A stretch of DNA of 64,000 nucleotides from Phyllostachys edulis (GCA_036346405.1 CM070548.1:69721739-69785738); one strand, 5' to 3'; shown: positions 23,757-35,639, counted from the stretch's first letter. Numbers and translations are program-made. The notes: generated from the sequence alone by a model not told the origin.

Positions 23757-23766
23757 CTATTTATAG
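23757..23766 (-). promoter_or_regulatory. TATA box of family A LTR
   Basis: The minus strand reads CTATAAATAG. The same motif is at 57862-57872 in the plus-oriented copy, in the same LTR context (CCTCCACTATAAATAG). Confidence 0.5.
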
Positions 23767-24392
23767 TGGAGGCTTGCTTTTAGAAGGATATTCCTAGTGA
23801 TCACCCGTTAAGCCTACACACAAACGGATTTTACTTACGCACGTATTTTAAAGCGTTGTCTTCATCTTCTCTTGACCTAAACCGCTTCTCCTTGCGCTGC
23901 CTCGACCGCCTCGGCCGGCCCGACCGCCACCGATGATCTGGCCCGATCGCCCAAACAGGACTTAGCCAAAATTTCCTCTCTGGAAATTCGAAACTCTGTG
24001 TAAATTTCAAATGGATAGATCTTTTGACTCGAAGCTCCAAAAATTATGAGACCAAGTGTAGAAGAATCCTCTCTCTTGCCTACACCCTCTATTTTTGGCT
24101 CAGCTCCAAAATCAAAAAAATCTTTATGGTCGGTCAGACCGCTGCCTATTGGCCAGTTTGACCGCTAGCCACTTGACCCAAGGCTTGTCTGATTGCCACC
24201 TTGGCTGGTCTGACCGCCTGAGACTCTGGCGGTCAGACCGCCACACAGGCTGGTCTGATTGCCACCTTGGCTGGTCTGACCGTCTGAGACCTGATAGCAC
24301 TTAAACTTTGCCGAAAACGCGACAAACCTTCAATGTCATTGCCAATAGTACCATCATCCTAAGATCGTGAGCATATTCCCATGATATCCACA

Positions 24393-25036
24393 TGATCACA
24401 TTTCACGGATAAGATCAAGTGAAGGATCAGGCTATCAAAGGATGACACACATTTCGACTTGAGTTTGATCTGGTATCATGAGACAAAGAGATCAGCACAT
24501 GAGCTTTATAAAGGTTCATCCGATATGATCTTTATGTGTATTTGGGAGTCGATATGTCCTACTAGGAACTACTAGCGACATGTGGATCGAAAAGGAGTTT
24601 CAGGGTCACGACCGATTACGCATGAACCTACAGGGTCACACACTTAATGGGTTAGAACAAACTAGTTCAGATTGGATCCGTTAGAGGATTAAATCGGATT
24701 ATAATTCGTTTGTGGTTAAAAGTCTTCATGGGTTTCTAATGTACGGATCGGTTAAGGGCTCTGTATAAGGGGAGGCGTGGGGGCTTTTGGGAGGATATTG
24801 CATCACCCACTGAAACCCTATCCACCTCCTCCCCGAATGCCCTGCCGTGTGCGCTGGTGCTAGCACACTGATGCACGACGTTCCACCCCTGGATGTGTGG
24901 ATACCGTAGAGGCGCTACTTCGATCGCTACTTTCGCTGATCAAGAATGATCTATGACGTATGTAAGGAACTTGAGGGCTGCTGGAGGAGACGATCGACAA
25001 CCAAGGACGTTGGATGATATCTTACTCGCATAGGGG
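24393..25036 (+). repeat. 3' LTR of Element 2, right part
   Basis: This continues the LTR after the family A insertion and matches 10897-11175 from GCGCTGGTGCTAGCACACTG onward. Compared with the 5' LTR it lacks about 100 bases before TCTTACTCGCAT and stops just after that motif. Confidence 0.85.
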
Positions 25037-25556
25037 AGGAAGTTGGCTAGGGTGCGATGGGCACAATGTCTATTGCGACTACAATGTTAGGGGAGGAGGA
25101 GTTGGTCCTGCGCAGCAGCAAGTGTGGCTTGCGCTATCTAGGGGAGGAGGTGGTGGCTAGGGGATGGTAGCGAGGGCAACATGTGGCTTCTAGAGGAGGA
25201 GTAACTGGCGGGGGCGACGAGGAGGATGTGTTGGAGAGTGTCGTCTGGACTGGGAAGGTAGGAGACTGGAGGTGGGGAGCCGTCTTGGAAGAAGGGAGAG
25301 GGGGGTAGGGGTAGAGACGACGCAGATCTGGTGAGGGAATCGGAGGAGGATGGGAGTGGGGCGAGGTTTCTGTGGCCTCGTGGGGGTGATGCTGAGAGGT
25401 GTGCGAGCGGTTGGGGGCAGGCATTTTTTCCTTTTTTGAGAGTGGAACGGGCAATTAGGATGACCCAGTTGTCGGCACGCATCTTTTGTGAGGTAGGAGT
25501 GTTGGAGAGAGAATAGATCACCACCAACTCATATTTTTAAGTAGCGGAGATATGTT
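25037..25556. other. Purine-rich, low-complexity spacer; target of Element 3
   Basis: GGAGGAGG-rich sequence whose complement can be read as Pro/Ser-rich ORFs, which I take to be composition artefacts. It ends at the ATGTT duplication of Element 3, and its continuation on the other side is 35062 onward. Confidence 0.5.
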
Positions 25557-28457
25557 TGAAGGGCTACGGGTAGGCTACACTAGCGCAAAATAATAAAAAT
25601 TCTACCCGTAAACCAAGATCACTGCAGTTATAGATCACGGTCTTACCACTAGACGCCAAGAAAAGGAAATTGATGCAAGACGTTAGGGCGAGTAGTCGCA
25701 TTAAGTTGATGCAAGACGTCGGCAGAGTAGTCGATTACTTCCTCGTCCTCGTCGCGGCGTCCACGCATGCCTCCTCTCTTGCGGTTCATCCAAACGCTAC
25801 AGATGCAAATACCTCAAAGGTATCCACACGCACGGAGGAAGCGACGCCGCCGGACTACTAGATCCGCGCGGCGACTAGGGCGTGGGAGGGTGGCGGCGTG
25901 GTTTGAGGATGTCACCAAAAACTCATCATCCAATCTCATGCGCCTTGTCCTCCTTTTATAGACGCCCTTACAATGGGCTTCTACTAATAGAGGCCCATTA
26001 GGACTCAATGCCCGCCTAATTCGGATCCAATCCAATTAGGCTTCACTTTCTTAAGTGTGTGACCCTATAGGTTCACGTATGTTTAGACATGACGCGAGTA
26101 TACATATTGTTGGAAATATGCCCTAGAGGCAATCATAGAGATGATTATATTTCATTATGTTCACAATATTTGATAATATGTTATCTTGTTCCTTGAATGA
26201 ATCATCACCATGAAGATTAATGAGTATGTGACTTGTTGGTGAAGCTCTTTTAACTTATGATGATGTCGCTTCTAAAATATCCTGGTCGAAACTCACTTTG
26301 GCCTGGAACACTAGTGACTCCACGACCAAAGACATGTATTGATTGATGACCACGCTTTCACCGGTCATGGATATAGGGATATCGAATCAATAATGTGGAC
26401 ACGTGTTAGAGAACATGGTGTTGGATAAGACCCACCTTGAGACACTATTGAGATTGTTATAATTCTATGTGTCGTTAGTTGGTCTCAAGCAATGATGATG
26501 TATAATCCTTAGACCTGAGATCAGCATGGTTTCCTACATGTGTAATAGCACTCTTAGGGTTTGCCAAACGCTGCTCGTAACTGGGTGGTTATAAAAGTAG
26601 CTTTCGGGTATGCTATGAAACACGCAGAGGGATGTGATCGGGTCGGATATGGGATTTGCCCTCCTAACATAACAGAGAGATATCTCGCCCCTCAAGTGAT
26701 CGGATAAAGAAAGTGCATGGCCATACATCGGTGGTCAAGAGTTCGACCACATGAGGTTATCCGATACTCGAGAAAGCATTGAACAGTCCATGGATGACAC
26801 CACATCTCACCCGAGTTCAACCAGATATCGTGAGGCAAAGGGAGAATACATGAGAAATGCTTAGTTCGACCACCTACGGACAAGTCGTATGGAGATACAA
26901 GCAAGTCGTAGACTAGTCGAACGTAATCACAGAGTGGTCGAAACCAAGTCGTAAGAAGTTACAAGTTGGTCGTGATCAAATACGTTGGTCGTGATCAAAT
27001 ACGAACTGGTCGTATAGAGATAGGACCCGGTCGTAAGTGATGAGGACCTGGTCGTAGATCATATTGCATTAAGGTTCGTCCGATATAATTTGTGTGTATT
27101 CGGGAATCGTTATGTTCTGCTAGGAACCGCTACGACTCGTGGTCGGTAAGGGTTTCCAGTCACAACCGAACTACACATGAACCTAACGGGTCACACACTT
27201 AACGGGTTGAATGACCCAAGATTTAATACGATTCAGAAGCGTGTTTGGATAGGATCCGCCACGGGCCTATATAAAGAGATGCATGAGGCTGTTGGGAAAA
27301 AGGTGAGTCGACGCGAGTTGCCCTACCGAAACCCTAGCCGCCATTTTCTTGAGAGCCTCCCCGTGCGATTTGGTGCTAGCACACCGGCGTACGGTTGTTC
27401 CTTCCCTGGACGTGTGGATATCGTAGAGGCGCTACTACGATTGTTGCGCTTGAGGACGATCCGCAATCTTCACAAGGAATACAGAGGTCGCTGGAGGAGA
27501 CGATCGACTACGACCACTACCGACGTGCTCTTCGTTGGACCAGGCTACTCCAACCCTTCTTCCGCTGCTCTGCGCGTCTGGTGGTAACGATCTATGACCA
27601 TCTACTTGCTTGGCATCCTAGTTTGCGTGGTAGAAAATTTTGTTTGTAGCTATTGTAGCCTACCCGTATCCCAACACATACTTGGTCAATAGTTGGTAGC
27701 GGCCTCTAGCAAGACGTGCCAACTCCTAAACGTACACAAAGATCATATCGGACGAACCATCACAACGTTATGTACATGCCAATCCCTTTGCCTCACGATA
27801 TTCGGCCGAGCTCCAAGTCGACCACTCTTTCTCGATCCCGTGATCCTAATCCCTTACTAGGTTAACTCTTAACCTTAAGTAGCATGGCCATGCATTTTGG
27901 ATCCGATCACTCGAGGGGCCCAGAGATATCTCTCTCGGTAGAGAGGGCAAATCCCATCTCGACCGACCATGCCTCGCAAAGATGCTTCATGACAAACCCG
28001 AAGCTACCTTTATAACTACCCGCCATTTTGAGTAGCGTTTGATAGCCCCTAAGTAGGTCGATTCACATCTCAAGTACATGCGATAATCTCGTGTCTAAGG
28101 ACAAGGCGTACACATTGTGTAGAGAGAACCATAAGTATAATTGTTATGTCTCATGTTGGGTCGGTCCAATCCCATGTTCTAAACATGTGTCCACATTATT
28201 GGTTTGACATCTCCATGTCTATGACCTGTGAAACATGGTCATCAACCGATACATGTGCTAATCCATCATTCACGTGTGTCCTCACATGAACTCCGACTAG
28301 GGACAACTTTAGAATAACCATACAAGTAAAGAGTTTCACAAACAAGTCACATACTTGTTAATCAACACAAAGATAATATTCAAGGAACATTTATTAAATC
28401 ATGGATACAACGAAATATCATCATCTCTATGATTGCCTCTAGGGCATATCTCCAACA
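25557..28457 (-). repeat. 3' LTR of Element 3 (with nested solo LTR)
   Basis: It runs from TGAAGGGCTACGGG to GCATATCTCCAACA on the plus strand. It pairs with 33768-35056; the segments 27677-28457 and about 34276-35056 are almost identical. A solo LTR splits it at 26108-27676. Confidence 0.93.
26108..27676 (+). mobile_element. Complete RIRE1-like solo LTR inside the Element 3 LTR
   Basis: It begins TGTTGGAAATATGCCCTAGA and ends CGTATCCCAACA, 1569 bases. It is flanked by CATAT (26103-26107) and CATAC (27677-27681). The other Element 3 LTR holds the empty site, ACATACTTAGTC near 34285, so the left flank mutated after insertion. It lies opposite to its host LTR. It contains several GGTCGTA-type repeats at 26930-27060. 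Confidence 0.94.
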
Positions 28458-28471
28458 GTCTCCCACTTGCA
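28458..28471 (-). other. Polypurine tract of Element 3
   Basis: The minus strand reads GTGCAAGTGGGAGAC immediately before the 3' LTR, a well preserved BARE/RIRE1-type tract. Confidence 0.85.
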
Positions 28472-28479
28472 CTAGGGTC

Positions 28480-29035
28480 AATCTAGAAGATATCTAATAC
28501 CCATAACTCTTGTGTGTGCCTCATGCTTAGGTCAGGAGAGGCTTCGTCAAAGGATCTGAAATATTCAAACTGTGTATTTTGCATATCTTTAAATCTCCTC
28601 GATTGAGGATCTCTCGAATGAGATGAAACCGCCAGAGATGTGTTTGTTCTTTTGGTGATTCCTCGGCTCCTTGGCTTGCAAGAATGGCCCCACTCGTTAT
28701 CACAAAGAAAGATCCGTGAGGATCGCACGACTAGGAACCACACTTAGTTCGGGCTTATGAACTTCCTTATCCAAACACCTTCCTTTGTCGCTTCACAAGC
28801 CTCAATGTACTCGGCCTCCTAGAGTCGCCAGATAGCCTCGCTTAGAACTCTTCCAATCGACCGCACCACCGCTCAAAATGAACACAAAACCCGATTGCGA
28901 TTTGTAATCATCTTTGTCGGTTTGGAAGCTTGCATCGGTGTAACCATTTACAATGAGCTCTTCCTCACCTCCGTAGACTAGGAACACATCCTTAGTTCTT
29001 CTCAAATACTTGAGGATGTTTTTAACGCCGCCCAA
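28480..29035 (-). pseudogene. RNase H of Element 3 pol
   Basis: The readable part is VKNILKYLRRTKDVFLVYGG, then YTDASFQTDKDDYKSQSGFV (catalytic Asp) and FILSGGAVDWKSSKRG. Past about 28800 the frame shifts, and the catalytic Glu region (around the EAEY of the family) is only seen in pieces. The C-terminus stops just before the polypurine tract. Confidence 0.85.
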
Positions 29036-29900
29036 TGGACTCTCACCGGATCACTGGTATCTGCCAGAACACTTAGAGCATAGGAAACATCTGGCGAGTA
29101 CATATCATAGCATACATGATAGATCCAATGGCGAAGCATATGGAATCTTACTCATGCGATCTCGCCATCGCTTGTCGAAGGACACCGAGTCTTGCTAAGA
29201 TTTATGCCATGAGACATGGGCAAGAACCCTTTCTTTGCCTCCTCCATGTTGAACCGCTTTCAACACTTTGTCAATGTAAGTACTCGCTTAATCCTATTAG
29301 CCTTTTGATCTATCTCTATAGATCTTAATACCCAAAATATATGCCGCTTCCCTAAGTCCTTCATTGAAAAACTATTTTTAGTGAGGTCTTAATGGACTCG
29401 AAAGATAGGAATATCATTTCCAATCAAGAATATGTCATCTACATATAAGATTAGAAATACGAAGCGAGCTCCCACTTGCCTTCTTGTAAACGCAAGATTC
29501 TTCTTCGCTTTTGATGAACCCAAACCCTTTGACCACTTCATCAAAACGAATGTTCCAACTCCGAGATGCTTGCTTCAATCCATAAATGGATTTTTGAAGT
29601 TTGCATACTTTTCTAGCATTGATTGATCGACAAAACCCTCGGCAGATCATATACACATCCTCGGTTAAATTTCCATTAAGGAAAGCCGTTTTGACATCCA
29701 TCCGCCATATCTCATAGTCGAAATATGCAACAATAGCTAGAATGATCCGTATAGATTTAAGCATCGCTACAAAGTAGAAGATCTAATCGTAGTCAACTCC
29801 TTGAACTTGCCGAAAACCTTTTGCATAAGTCGAGCTTTATGGATATGGACATTTCCATCCATATCAATCTTCCTTTATAGATCCATTTGCACTCTATGGT
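29036..29900 (-). pseudogene. Reverse transcriptase of Element 3 pol
   Basis: LKSIRIILAIVAYFDYEIWR, MDVKTAFLNGNLTEDVYM and LQKSIYGLKQASRSWNIRFD are clear. They are followed, in another frame, by LILYVDDIFLIGNDIP near 29425-29460. The catalytic YVDD is kept, but a frameshift separates it from the upstream part. A stretch between PEGF and the linker to LQKS is damaged too. Confidence 0.88.
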
Positions 29901-31240
29901 TTTAACACCATCAGCGGGTCAACCAAGTTCCAAACTTGATTGTCTCCCATGGATGCTATCTCGGATCTCATGGCACTATGCCATTTCTCGAGTCTGGTCC
30001 ATCATTGCTTCCGTGATAGGTCGAGGCTCATCATTGTCTAACAATAACATATCTCGCGTATTGCGGAGCCTTCCGACCTTCGTGGTGGTGGTGCTTCCTT
30101 TGCCATGGGTTCCTCAACTTGTTCTCGCCACGTGGGCATCATTCGTCGAGTCTTCCCGATTGGTTCATCTTGAACCTCTTCAAGCCGCACCGCTTCTTCC
30201 ACTTGTCTCCTGTTGAGAAACTCTTTCTCTAGGAAAACACCACTTGAGCGACAAACACTTTGCCCTCTAGTCGGTTGTAGAAGTAATATCCAAAGGTTTC
30301 CTTCTGATATCCCACTAAAATGCATTTATCCGACTTGGGTGTGAGCTTGTCCGATCAGAGTCGCTGACAAACGCCTCACATCCCCAAATCTTTAGAAAAG
30401 ACAAACCGTGACTCTTCCCACAAATCCATATCTCATATGGTGTCTTAACTACGGATTTAGACGGTACCCTATTAAGTGTGAAAGTCGCTGCTTTCTAGAG
30501 CGTAACCCCAAAATGATAATGGTAGATCTGACTGGCTCATCATCGATCGAACCATGTCCAACAAGGTCCGATTATGCCACTCGGATACCCCATTTCTTTG
30601 AGGCGTTCCTGGCGGTGTTAGCTGTGGAACAATTCCGCAACTCTTCAGATGATTGCTAAATTCATGACTCAAAAACTCACCACCACGATCAGATCGCAGA
30701 GCCTTAATTTTCTTGGCACGTTGATTTTCAACTTCATTCTCGAACTCTTTGAACTTTTCAAAAGTTTCGGACTTATGCTTCATTAAGTAGACATAGCCAT
30801 ATCTACTAAAATCATCGATGAAAGTTATGAAGTAATGAAATCCTCCTCTAGCGATCGTGCTCATTGGTCCACATACATCAAGATGTATGATTTCCAACAA
30901 GTCCGACGCCTCTCAAAAGAACCTTTGAAAGGTGACTTGGTCATCTTACCAAGCAAACAAGCTTCACATGTCTCAGATGATTCAAAATCAAACGGGTTAG
31001 AAGACCATCATCATGGAGCTTCTTCATGCGCTTTTCACTTATGTGACCCAAACGACAATGCCAAACATAGGTGGGATTCAAATCATTAGGTCAAGTCTTT
31101 TAGCATTTATGTTAAAGATGGGTGCATCATCAAGATTTAAAATAAATAACCCATTCACAATGGGCTAAAAGCCACAAACATTTCATTTTTAGAGATCAAA
31201 CAACCATTGTCTTTACTTGCAAATGAATAACCATCTCTCA
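29901..31240 (-). pseudogene. Integrase of Element 3 pol
   Basis: The DDE core is open over 142 codons: IIHLDVCGPMSTIARGGFHY (first Asp), FIDDFSRYGYVYLMKHKSE, ALRSDRGGEFLSHEFSNHLK (second Asp) and TPQRNGVSEWHNRTLLDM (the Glu). The HHCC domain lies at about 30930-31100 with CLLGKMT-like residues in another frame. The C-terminal linker (DKCILVGYQKETFGYYFY) is readable near 30270-30330. All three catalytic acids are present, but flanking frames are broken. Confidence 0.88.
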
Positions 31241-31560
31241 TCAAACATGAGGGGATAAAATGTTTCGACTCATACTAGGAACATAATAACAATTATTCAA
31301 TTCCATAATAAATCTTGAAGGAAGCTGAAGTTGCATGGTGCCGACGGTCAACGCAAAGAACCCTTGCTTCATTTCCGACGCGAAAATCAACTTCACCTCT
31401 TGCGACTCCTCTACTTTTATTAGCCCTCGCATCGAGTTGCAAATGTGAGCAACCGATCCCAGATCAAATACCCAAGAGTTAACAGGAGAATCAGCGAGAA
31501 AATGTCTAAAACATTTATGACAAGTGTACCATGGTGGAAGTCTTACTTCCAAATTCTTCT
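31241..31560 (-). pseudogene. Protease of Element 3 pol
   Basis: VNSWVFDLGSVAHICNSMRG matches the RIRE1/BARE protease start, where the family has D-T-G-S; here the Thr is Leu. It continues to MELNNCYYVPSMSRNILS, the same block as at 13381 in Element 2. Upstream CHKCFRHF is what remains of the zinc-knuckle to protease link. Confidence 0.85.
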
Positions 31561-32377
31561 TGCATTCCTCTAATCTAGGTACTTCTTGCGCTTTCTTCCA
31601 AAGGCTATTTTTTTACAATAGAAGCATACTTGTCTTAGCTCCGTGTCCAAAGATTAGGCTTAGGCGCTGGCTTCAGATCATATCTTTAACCTTGCCCTTA
31701 TTCTTTACCCATTGCTTCCTACCCTTTTTCTTGAAGCTAGACTTGTTCTCAAGACACCATCACATGGCTAGGCCCCGCACACTTCTTAATGTCACTCTCT
31801 GCTTTTTGAGCATCCCACAAAGCTCATTAAGGCCCTTTTCCACCCCATGCATATGGTAGTTCAAATGAAATGTCCATAGCTAGGTGGAAGAGACGCCAAA
31901 ATGAAATCGCTTGTCAACTCTTGGCCAATTGGAAAACCAAGTTTATCCAAAGTCCGATCAGAACCAACCATTTTGATCACATGTGGGCCTACGGGTGCAC
32001 CTTCATTAACTTGCATTCCGTAAAAGCCTTAGAGACATTGAATCGCTCACCCTGGCCCGTGTGCGGAACATGTCCTAAGCGCCATGATCATATCATACGC
32101 TTCGATCCTCAAACCGCTTTTGAAGGTCAGTTCCATGCATGCAAGCATAAGACAGCCTAATCTCAAGAGAGTCATCACATGCTTTCTTGTAGGCGCTTTT
32201 AACAAAGAAGAATGATTGTTAGCGTGCTCTTCCGGGATTGGGGTGTCCAACGCTTTTTTTATCCGCCTCGAGAACAATTTCGTGTTACGGACCAAATCAA
32301 ATAGTTTGTTCCATTTAATTTTTCTTTCTCAAGAATCGATCGCAAAGCAAAAGGGTGTCTTGGTTGCTAGATGCCAT
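31561..32377 (-). pseudogene. gag of Element 3
   Basis: The start is an ATG at 32377 reading MASSNQDTLLLCDRFLRKKN, followed by an early TAA. Several shifts follow; HANNHSSLLKAPTRKHVMTL and CLMLACMELTFKSG lie in the 82-codon piece at 32047-32295. The match to the Element 2 gag is recognisable by position and residues, but the frame changes often. No knuckle is intact. Confidence 0.72.
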
Positions 32378-33755
32378 TGATCTACAATAGGAAATGCAAA
32401 ATACTAAGACAAATAAAACCATGATAGAGTAAATCAGATAAACAAATTTAATAGAATGTACTCCCACTAAAATCAACATCCTCTATTGATTCTTAGTGAT
32501 TCAAGATCCGCAATTAACGAGTCTACTAGTGAGCTTTTGCATCACCGCTAGGAGACAAGATAATTCGTAAGCAACACCTTACTAATCATATCTTTATATG
32601 ACTCTTGTTGTTGGGTGACATCTCTATGCCCCTACGCCCAACCTTATGCCCCAAGGCCCATAACCTTTATGATAACCTTGTTAAGTTCACCAATCCTTAT
32701 GCATGTAGGTATCCGATACAAACCCATCTAGTCAAGGAAAGTCGATGGTGCCCTAATTTTATAGACCCACCATCAATTTACAAGACATGGGATGGTGCAG
32801 AGTTTAGTTGGGAGGGCATATGTTTAACTTAACATTTTGTGAGGGATCGCTATACTTCTACCATTCAAACATGCATAGGAGTAAAACAAACAGGAATAGC
32901 ATTCACACAGCCAGACTCAAGATGGCCCATTTTCTCATGGTGATCTCCATCGCCATAGAATCATCCCACCATGATGATCTCCATCTCCATGGTTAATGTG
33001 TGCCATCCCTCCAAGTGATGTGTCCTCCGAGTACTAATATAAGCTATTACTCATAACAGCTAGTAATAAAATACATGGATACAAGGAATCATCACAAGTC
33101 GGCACGCAGGCCGTTAATACAATACTTTGACAACACAATGGCTCCAAAGTGTTGTTTAACCCACGACACGCAGTCATGAAAATATTACAAACATGCATCA
33201 CATACACATTAGGCCATATTGTCACATACATCCCGCAAAAACAAGTTATGCATAGAATTGCACCACTGGATAAGGGTCGAGGGTTTCCCCATCAGGGTTC
33301 AGGGGGCCCGCCGCGTCCTGACATTCGTGAAAAAACAGAGATCCTATCTATGCAATTTTTACTTAGGATTTTGATCGGCAAATCATATTTACCACAAATC
33401 GACTATTGTTCCGATTCGACCAATTTGTATTGATCTTTGCGCAAAGATGCCGTGGTTTGAGAACCGAGACAACTTTCGCTCATGGAGCCCGATCGCACGA
33501 TCACGGACATCGATTATCAATCTAGGTTCCGATTCGACCAATCATATTGATCTTCGCATTCCGCACCGGTTTTACGTGTCACCGCCCACCCCGATGGCGA
33601 ATCCGACCGGTAGGGTATGTTGTTTCACGACCTTAGCAAAGATGATCACTAAACCAGATCAATCCATTACCGTAACTATACAATCGATCACATCGATCAT
33701 ACCGACTTACATATCGCCATATGCAAATCACCCAACCTATAACATGACAAAGAAC
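32378..33755. other. Untranslated leader of Element 3
   Basis: About 1.4 kb between primer site and gag start. I see no coding signal; plus-strand ORFs here are short and unconserved. Confidence 0.55.
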
Positions 33756-33767
33756 CGCTCGATACCA
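33756..33767 (-). other. Primer binding site of Element 3
   Basis: The minus strand reads TGGTATCGAGCG right next to the LTR. It matches TGGTATCAGAGC with one base lost. Confidence 0.8.
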
Positions 33768-35056
33768 CCAAGGGCTACGGGTAGGCTACACTAGCGCAAA
33801 ATAATAAAAATTCTACCAGAAACCAAGATCACTGCAGCTTATAGATCACGGTCTTACCACTAGACGCCAAGAGTGCGAAATTGATGCAAAGACGTCGCAG
33901 GCGTAGTAGTCGACATTTCCTCGTCCTCGTCACGGCGTCCCACGTACAACTCTCTCTTGCGGTTCGTCCAAACGCTACAGATGCTGGCGCCCAAAGGTAT
34001 CCACACGTGACGGGAGGAAGCGACGCCGCCGACTACTAGATCCGCGCGAGCGACTAGGGCGTAGGAGGGTGGCGGCGTGGTTTGAGGATGTCACGAAAAA
34101 CTCATCTACCAATCTCAGGCGCCCTTGCCCTCCTTTTATAGACGTCCTTACAATGGGCTTCTACTAATAGAGGCCCATTAGGACTCAATGCTTGATCTAA
34201 TTCGGATCCAATCCGAATTAGGCTTCAACTCTTAAGTGTGTGACCCTATAGGTTCACGATGTTTAGACATGACGCGAGTATACATACTTAGTCAATAGTT
34301 GGTAGCGGCCTCTAGCAAGACGTGCCAACTCCTAAACGCACACAAAGATCATATCGGACGAACCATCACAACGTTATGTACATGCCAATCCTTTGCCTCA
34401 CGATATTTGGTCGAGCCCAAGTCGACCACTCTTTCTCGATCCCGTGATCCTAATCCCTTACTAGGTTAACTCTTAACCTTAAGTAGCATGACCATGCATT
34501 TCGATCCGATCACTCGAGGCCCAGAGATATCTCTCTCGTAGAGAGGGCAAATCCCATCTCGACCGACCATGCCTCGCAAAGATGCTTCATGACAAACCCG
34601 AAGCTACCTTTATAACTACCCGATTCATGAGTAGCGCTTGATAGCCCCTAAGTAGGTCGATTCACATCTCAAGTACATGCGATAATCTCGTGTCTAAGGA
34701 CAAGGCGTACACATTGTGTAGAGAGAACCATAAGTATAATTGTTATGTCTCATGTTGGGTCGGTCCAACCCCATGTTCTAAACATGTGTCCACATTATTG
34801 GTTTGACATCTCCATGTCTATGACCTGTGAAACATGGTCATCAACCGATACATGTGCTAATCCATCATTCACGTGTGTCCTCACATGAACTCCGACTAGG
34901 GACAACTTTAGAATAACCATACAAGTAAAGAGTTTCACAAACAAGTCACATACTTGTTAATCAACACAAAGGTAATATTCAAGGAACATTTATTAAATCA
35001 TGGATACAACGAAATATCATCATCTCTATGATTGCCTCTAGGGCATATCTCCAACA
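33768..35056 (-). repeat. 5' LTR of Element 3
   Basis: It is 1289 bases and uninterrupted. It lacks the nested solo LTR and so gives the empty site. Relative to its partner it shows several single-base losses in short homopolymers (for example GAGGCCCAG against GAGGGGCCCAG near 34516). Confidence 0.93.
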
Positions 35057-35061
35057 ATGTT

Positions 35062-35639
35062 GTCATACCAGGAGCACGCACGACTGCACGGGATATATGA
35101 TATTCATGTTTGTTACTACCAGGGGAGGAGGGAAGGGGTGCTGGTAGGGGCCTGGCCTTCCTCATGAATTTTGATTACCTTTCATTAGGACATAAGAATA
35201 TTGGAACTTTGCTATGAGTAAGCCTCTATTTATTCAATTATGTGATTTAAGTAACAGTTAAGGTGAAATAAGCCTCTATTTATTCAATTATGTGATTTAA
35301 GTAACAGTTAAGGTGAAATTAAAAAGCCCAGGAGTTAATTTGTGGCAAGTGAACACATCTTATGTAACATCTAGATTATGTTTTCTTCTCAAATTTTTAA
35401 GATAGTATTGAGTCTAATTTGTACCGCACTAGTGTACAATATTTCATCTTTCTGCATATTTAGAGCTTGATCAAGCACTTCTTGTTTGTCTCTAGCTTCT
35501 GTCACACCATCCATGACTCAGTGAAGCGTGCATGTGCGTCGAACTCCATCAAATTCCAGTTATAATCCATCATGTTCATGATTTGTGTTCTATTTTATTT
35601 TTCATATAAAAATTTTCTCCTAAGAAAACTTCTACTTTT
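35062..35639. other. Unassigned sequence between Elements 3 and 4
   Basis: AT-rich and without a recognisable gene. It continues the sequence left of Element 3. It contains one 50-base tandem duplication. Confidence 0.5.
35221..35320. repeat. 50-bp tandem duplication
   Basis: Two copies starting AGCCTCTATTTATTCAATTA at 35221 and 35271 are identical except for the last base. Such clean copies point to recent replication slippage or unequal exchange. Confidence 0.95.

Larger units (their letters stand above)
19558..24392 (-). mobile_element. Solo LTR, family A (itself interrupted)
   Basis: The plus strand begins TGTTGGACCGAAAAGG and ends GATATCCACA, so it has TG...CA ends. The flanks are TGACC (19553-19557) and TGATC (24393-24397), a 5-bp duplication with one change, and removing it restores the sequence of the related LTR. 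Without the 3331-base insertion it is about 1504 bases. The TATA motif reads CTATAAATAG on the minus strand (23757-23766), giving the orientation. It carries GGTCAGACC / GGTCTGACC repeats at 19765-19850 and 24120-24290. Two further copies lie at 56271-61128. Confidence 0.88.
10897..25036 (+). mobile_element. Element 2: RIRE1/BARE-like Ty1/copia retrotransposon, heavily nested
   Basis: The plus-strand order is 5' LTR remnant, tRNA-Met primer site, gag, protease, integrase, RT, RNase H, polypurine tract and 3' LTR. The LTR start (TATGCCCTAGAGGCAATCAT) matches the BARE/RIRE1 type known from Oryza and Triticeae. Element 1 lies in its 5' LTR, a CACTA and a hAT element lie in the RNase H region, and a solo LTR lies in its 3' LTR. 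Many stops and frameshifts make it one of the older layers. The right end stops abruptly near 25036 before the expected CCCAACA terminus. Confidence 0.88.
25557..35056 (-). mobile_element. Element 3: RIRE1/BARE-like Ty1/copia retrotransposon
   Basis: It is flanked by a perfect 5-bp ATGTT duplication (25552-25556 and 35057-35061). On the minus strand the order is 5' LTR (33768-35056), primer site, leader, gag, protease, integrase, RT, RNase H, polypurine tract and 3' LTR (25557-28457). The 3' LTR contains a 1569-base solo LTR. Without it the element is about 7.9 kb. The LTR pair is very similar over long stretches, so insertion is recent compared with Element 2, yet all genes are broken. Confidence 0.94.

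Noticed and set aside
25134..25527. Pro/Ser-rich minus-strand ORFs
   Set aside because: Low-complexity GGAGG-rich DNA explains them; no start context or similarity.
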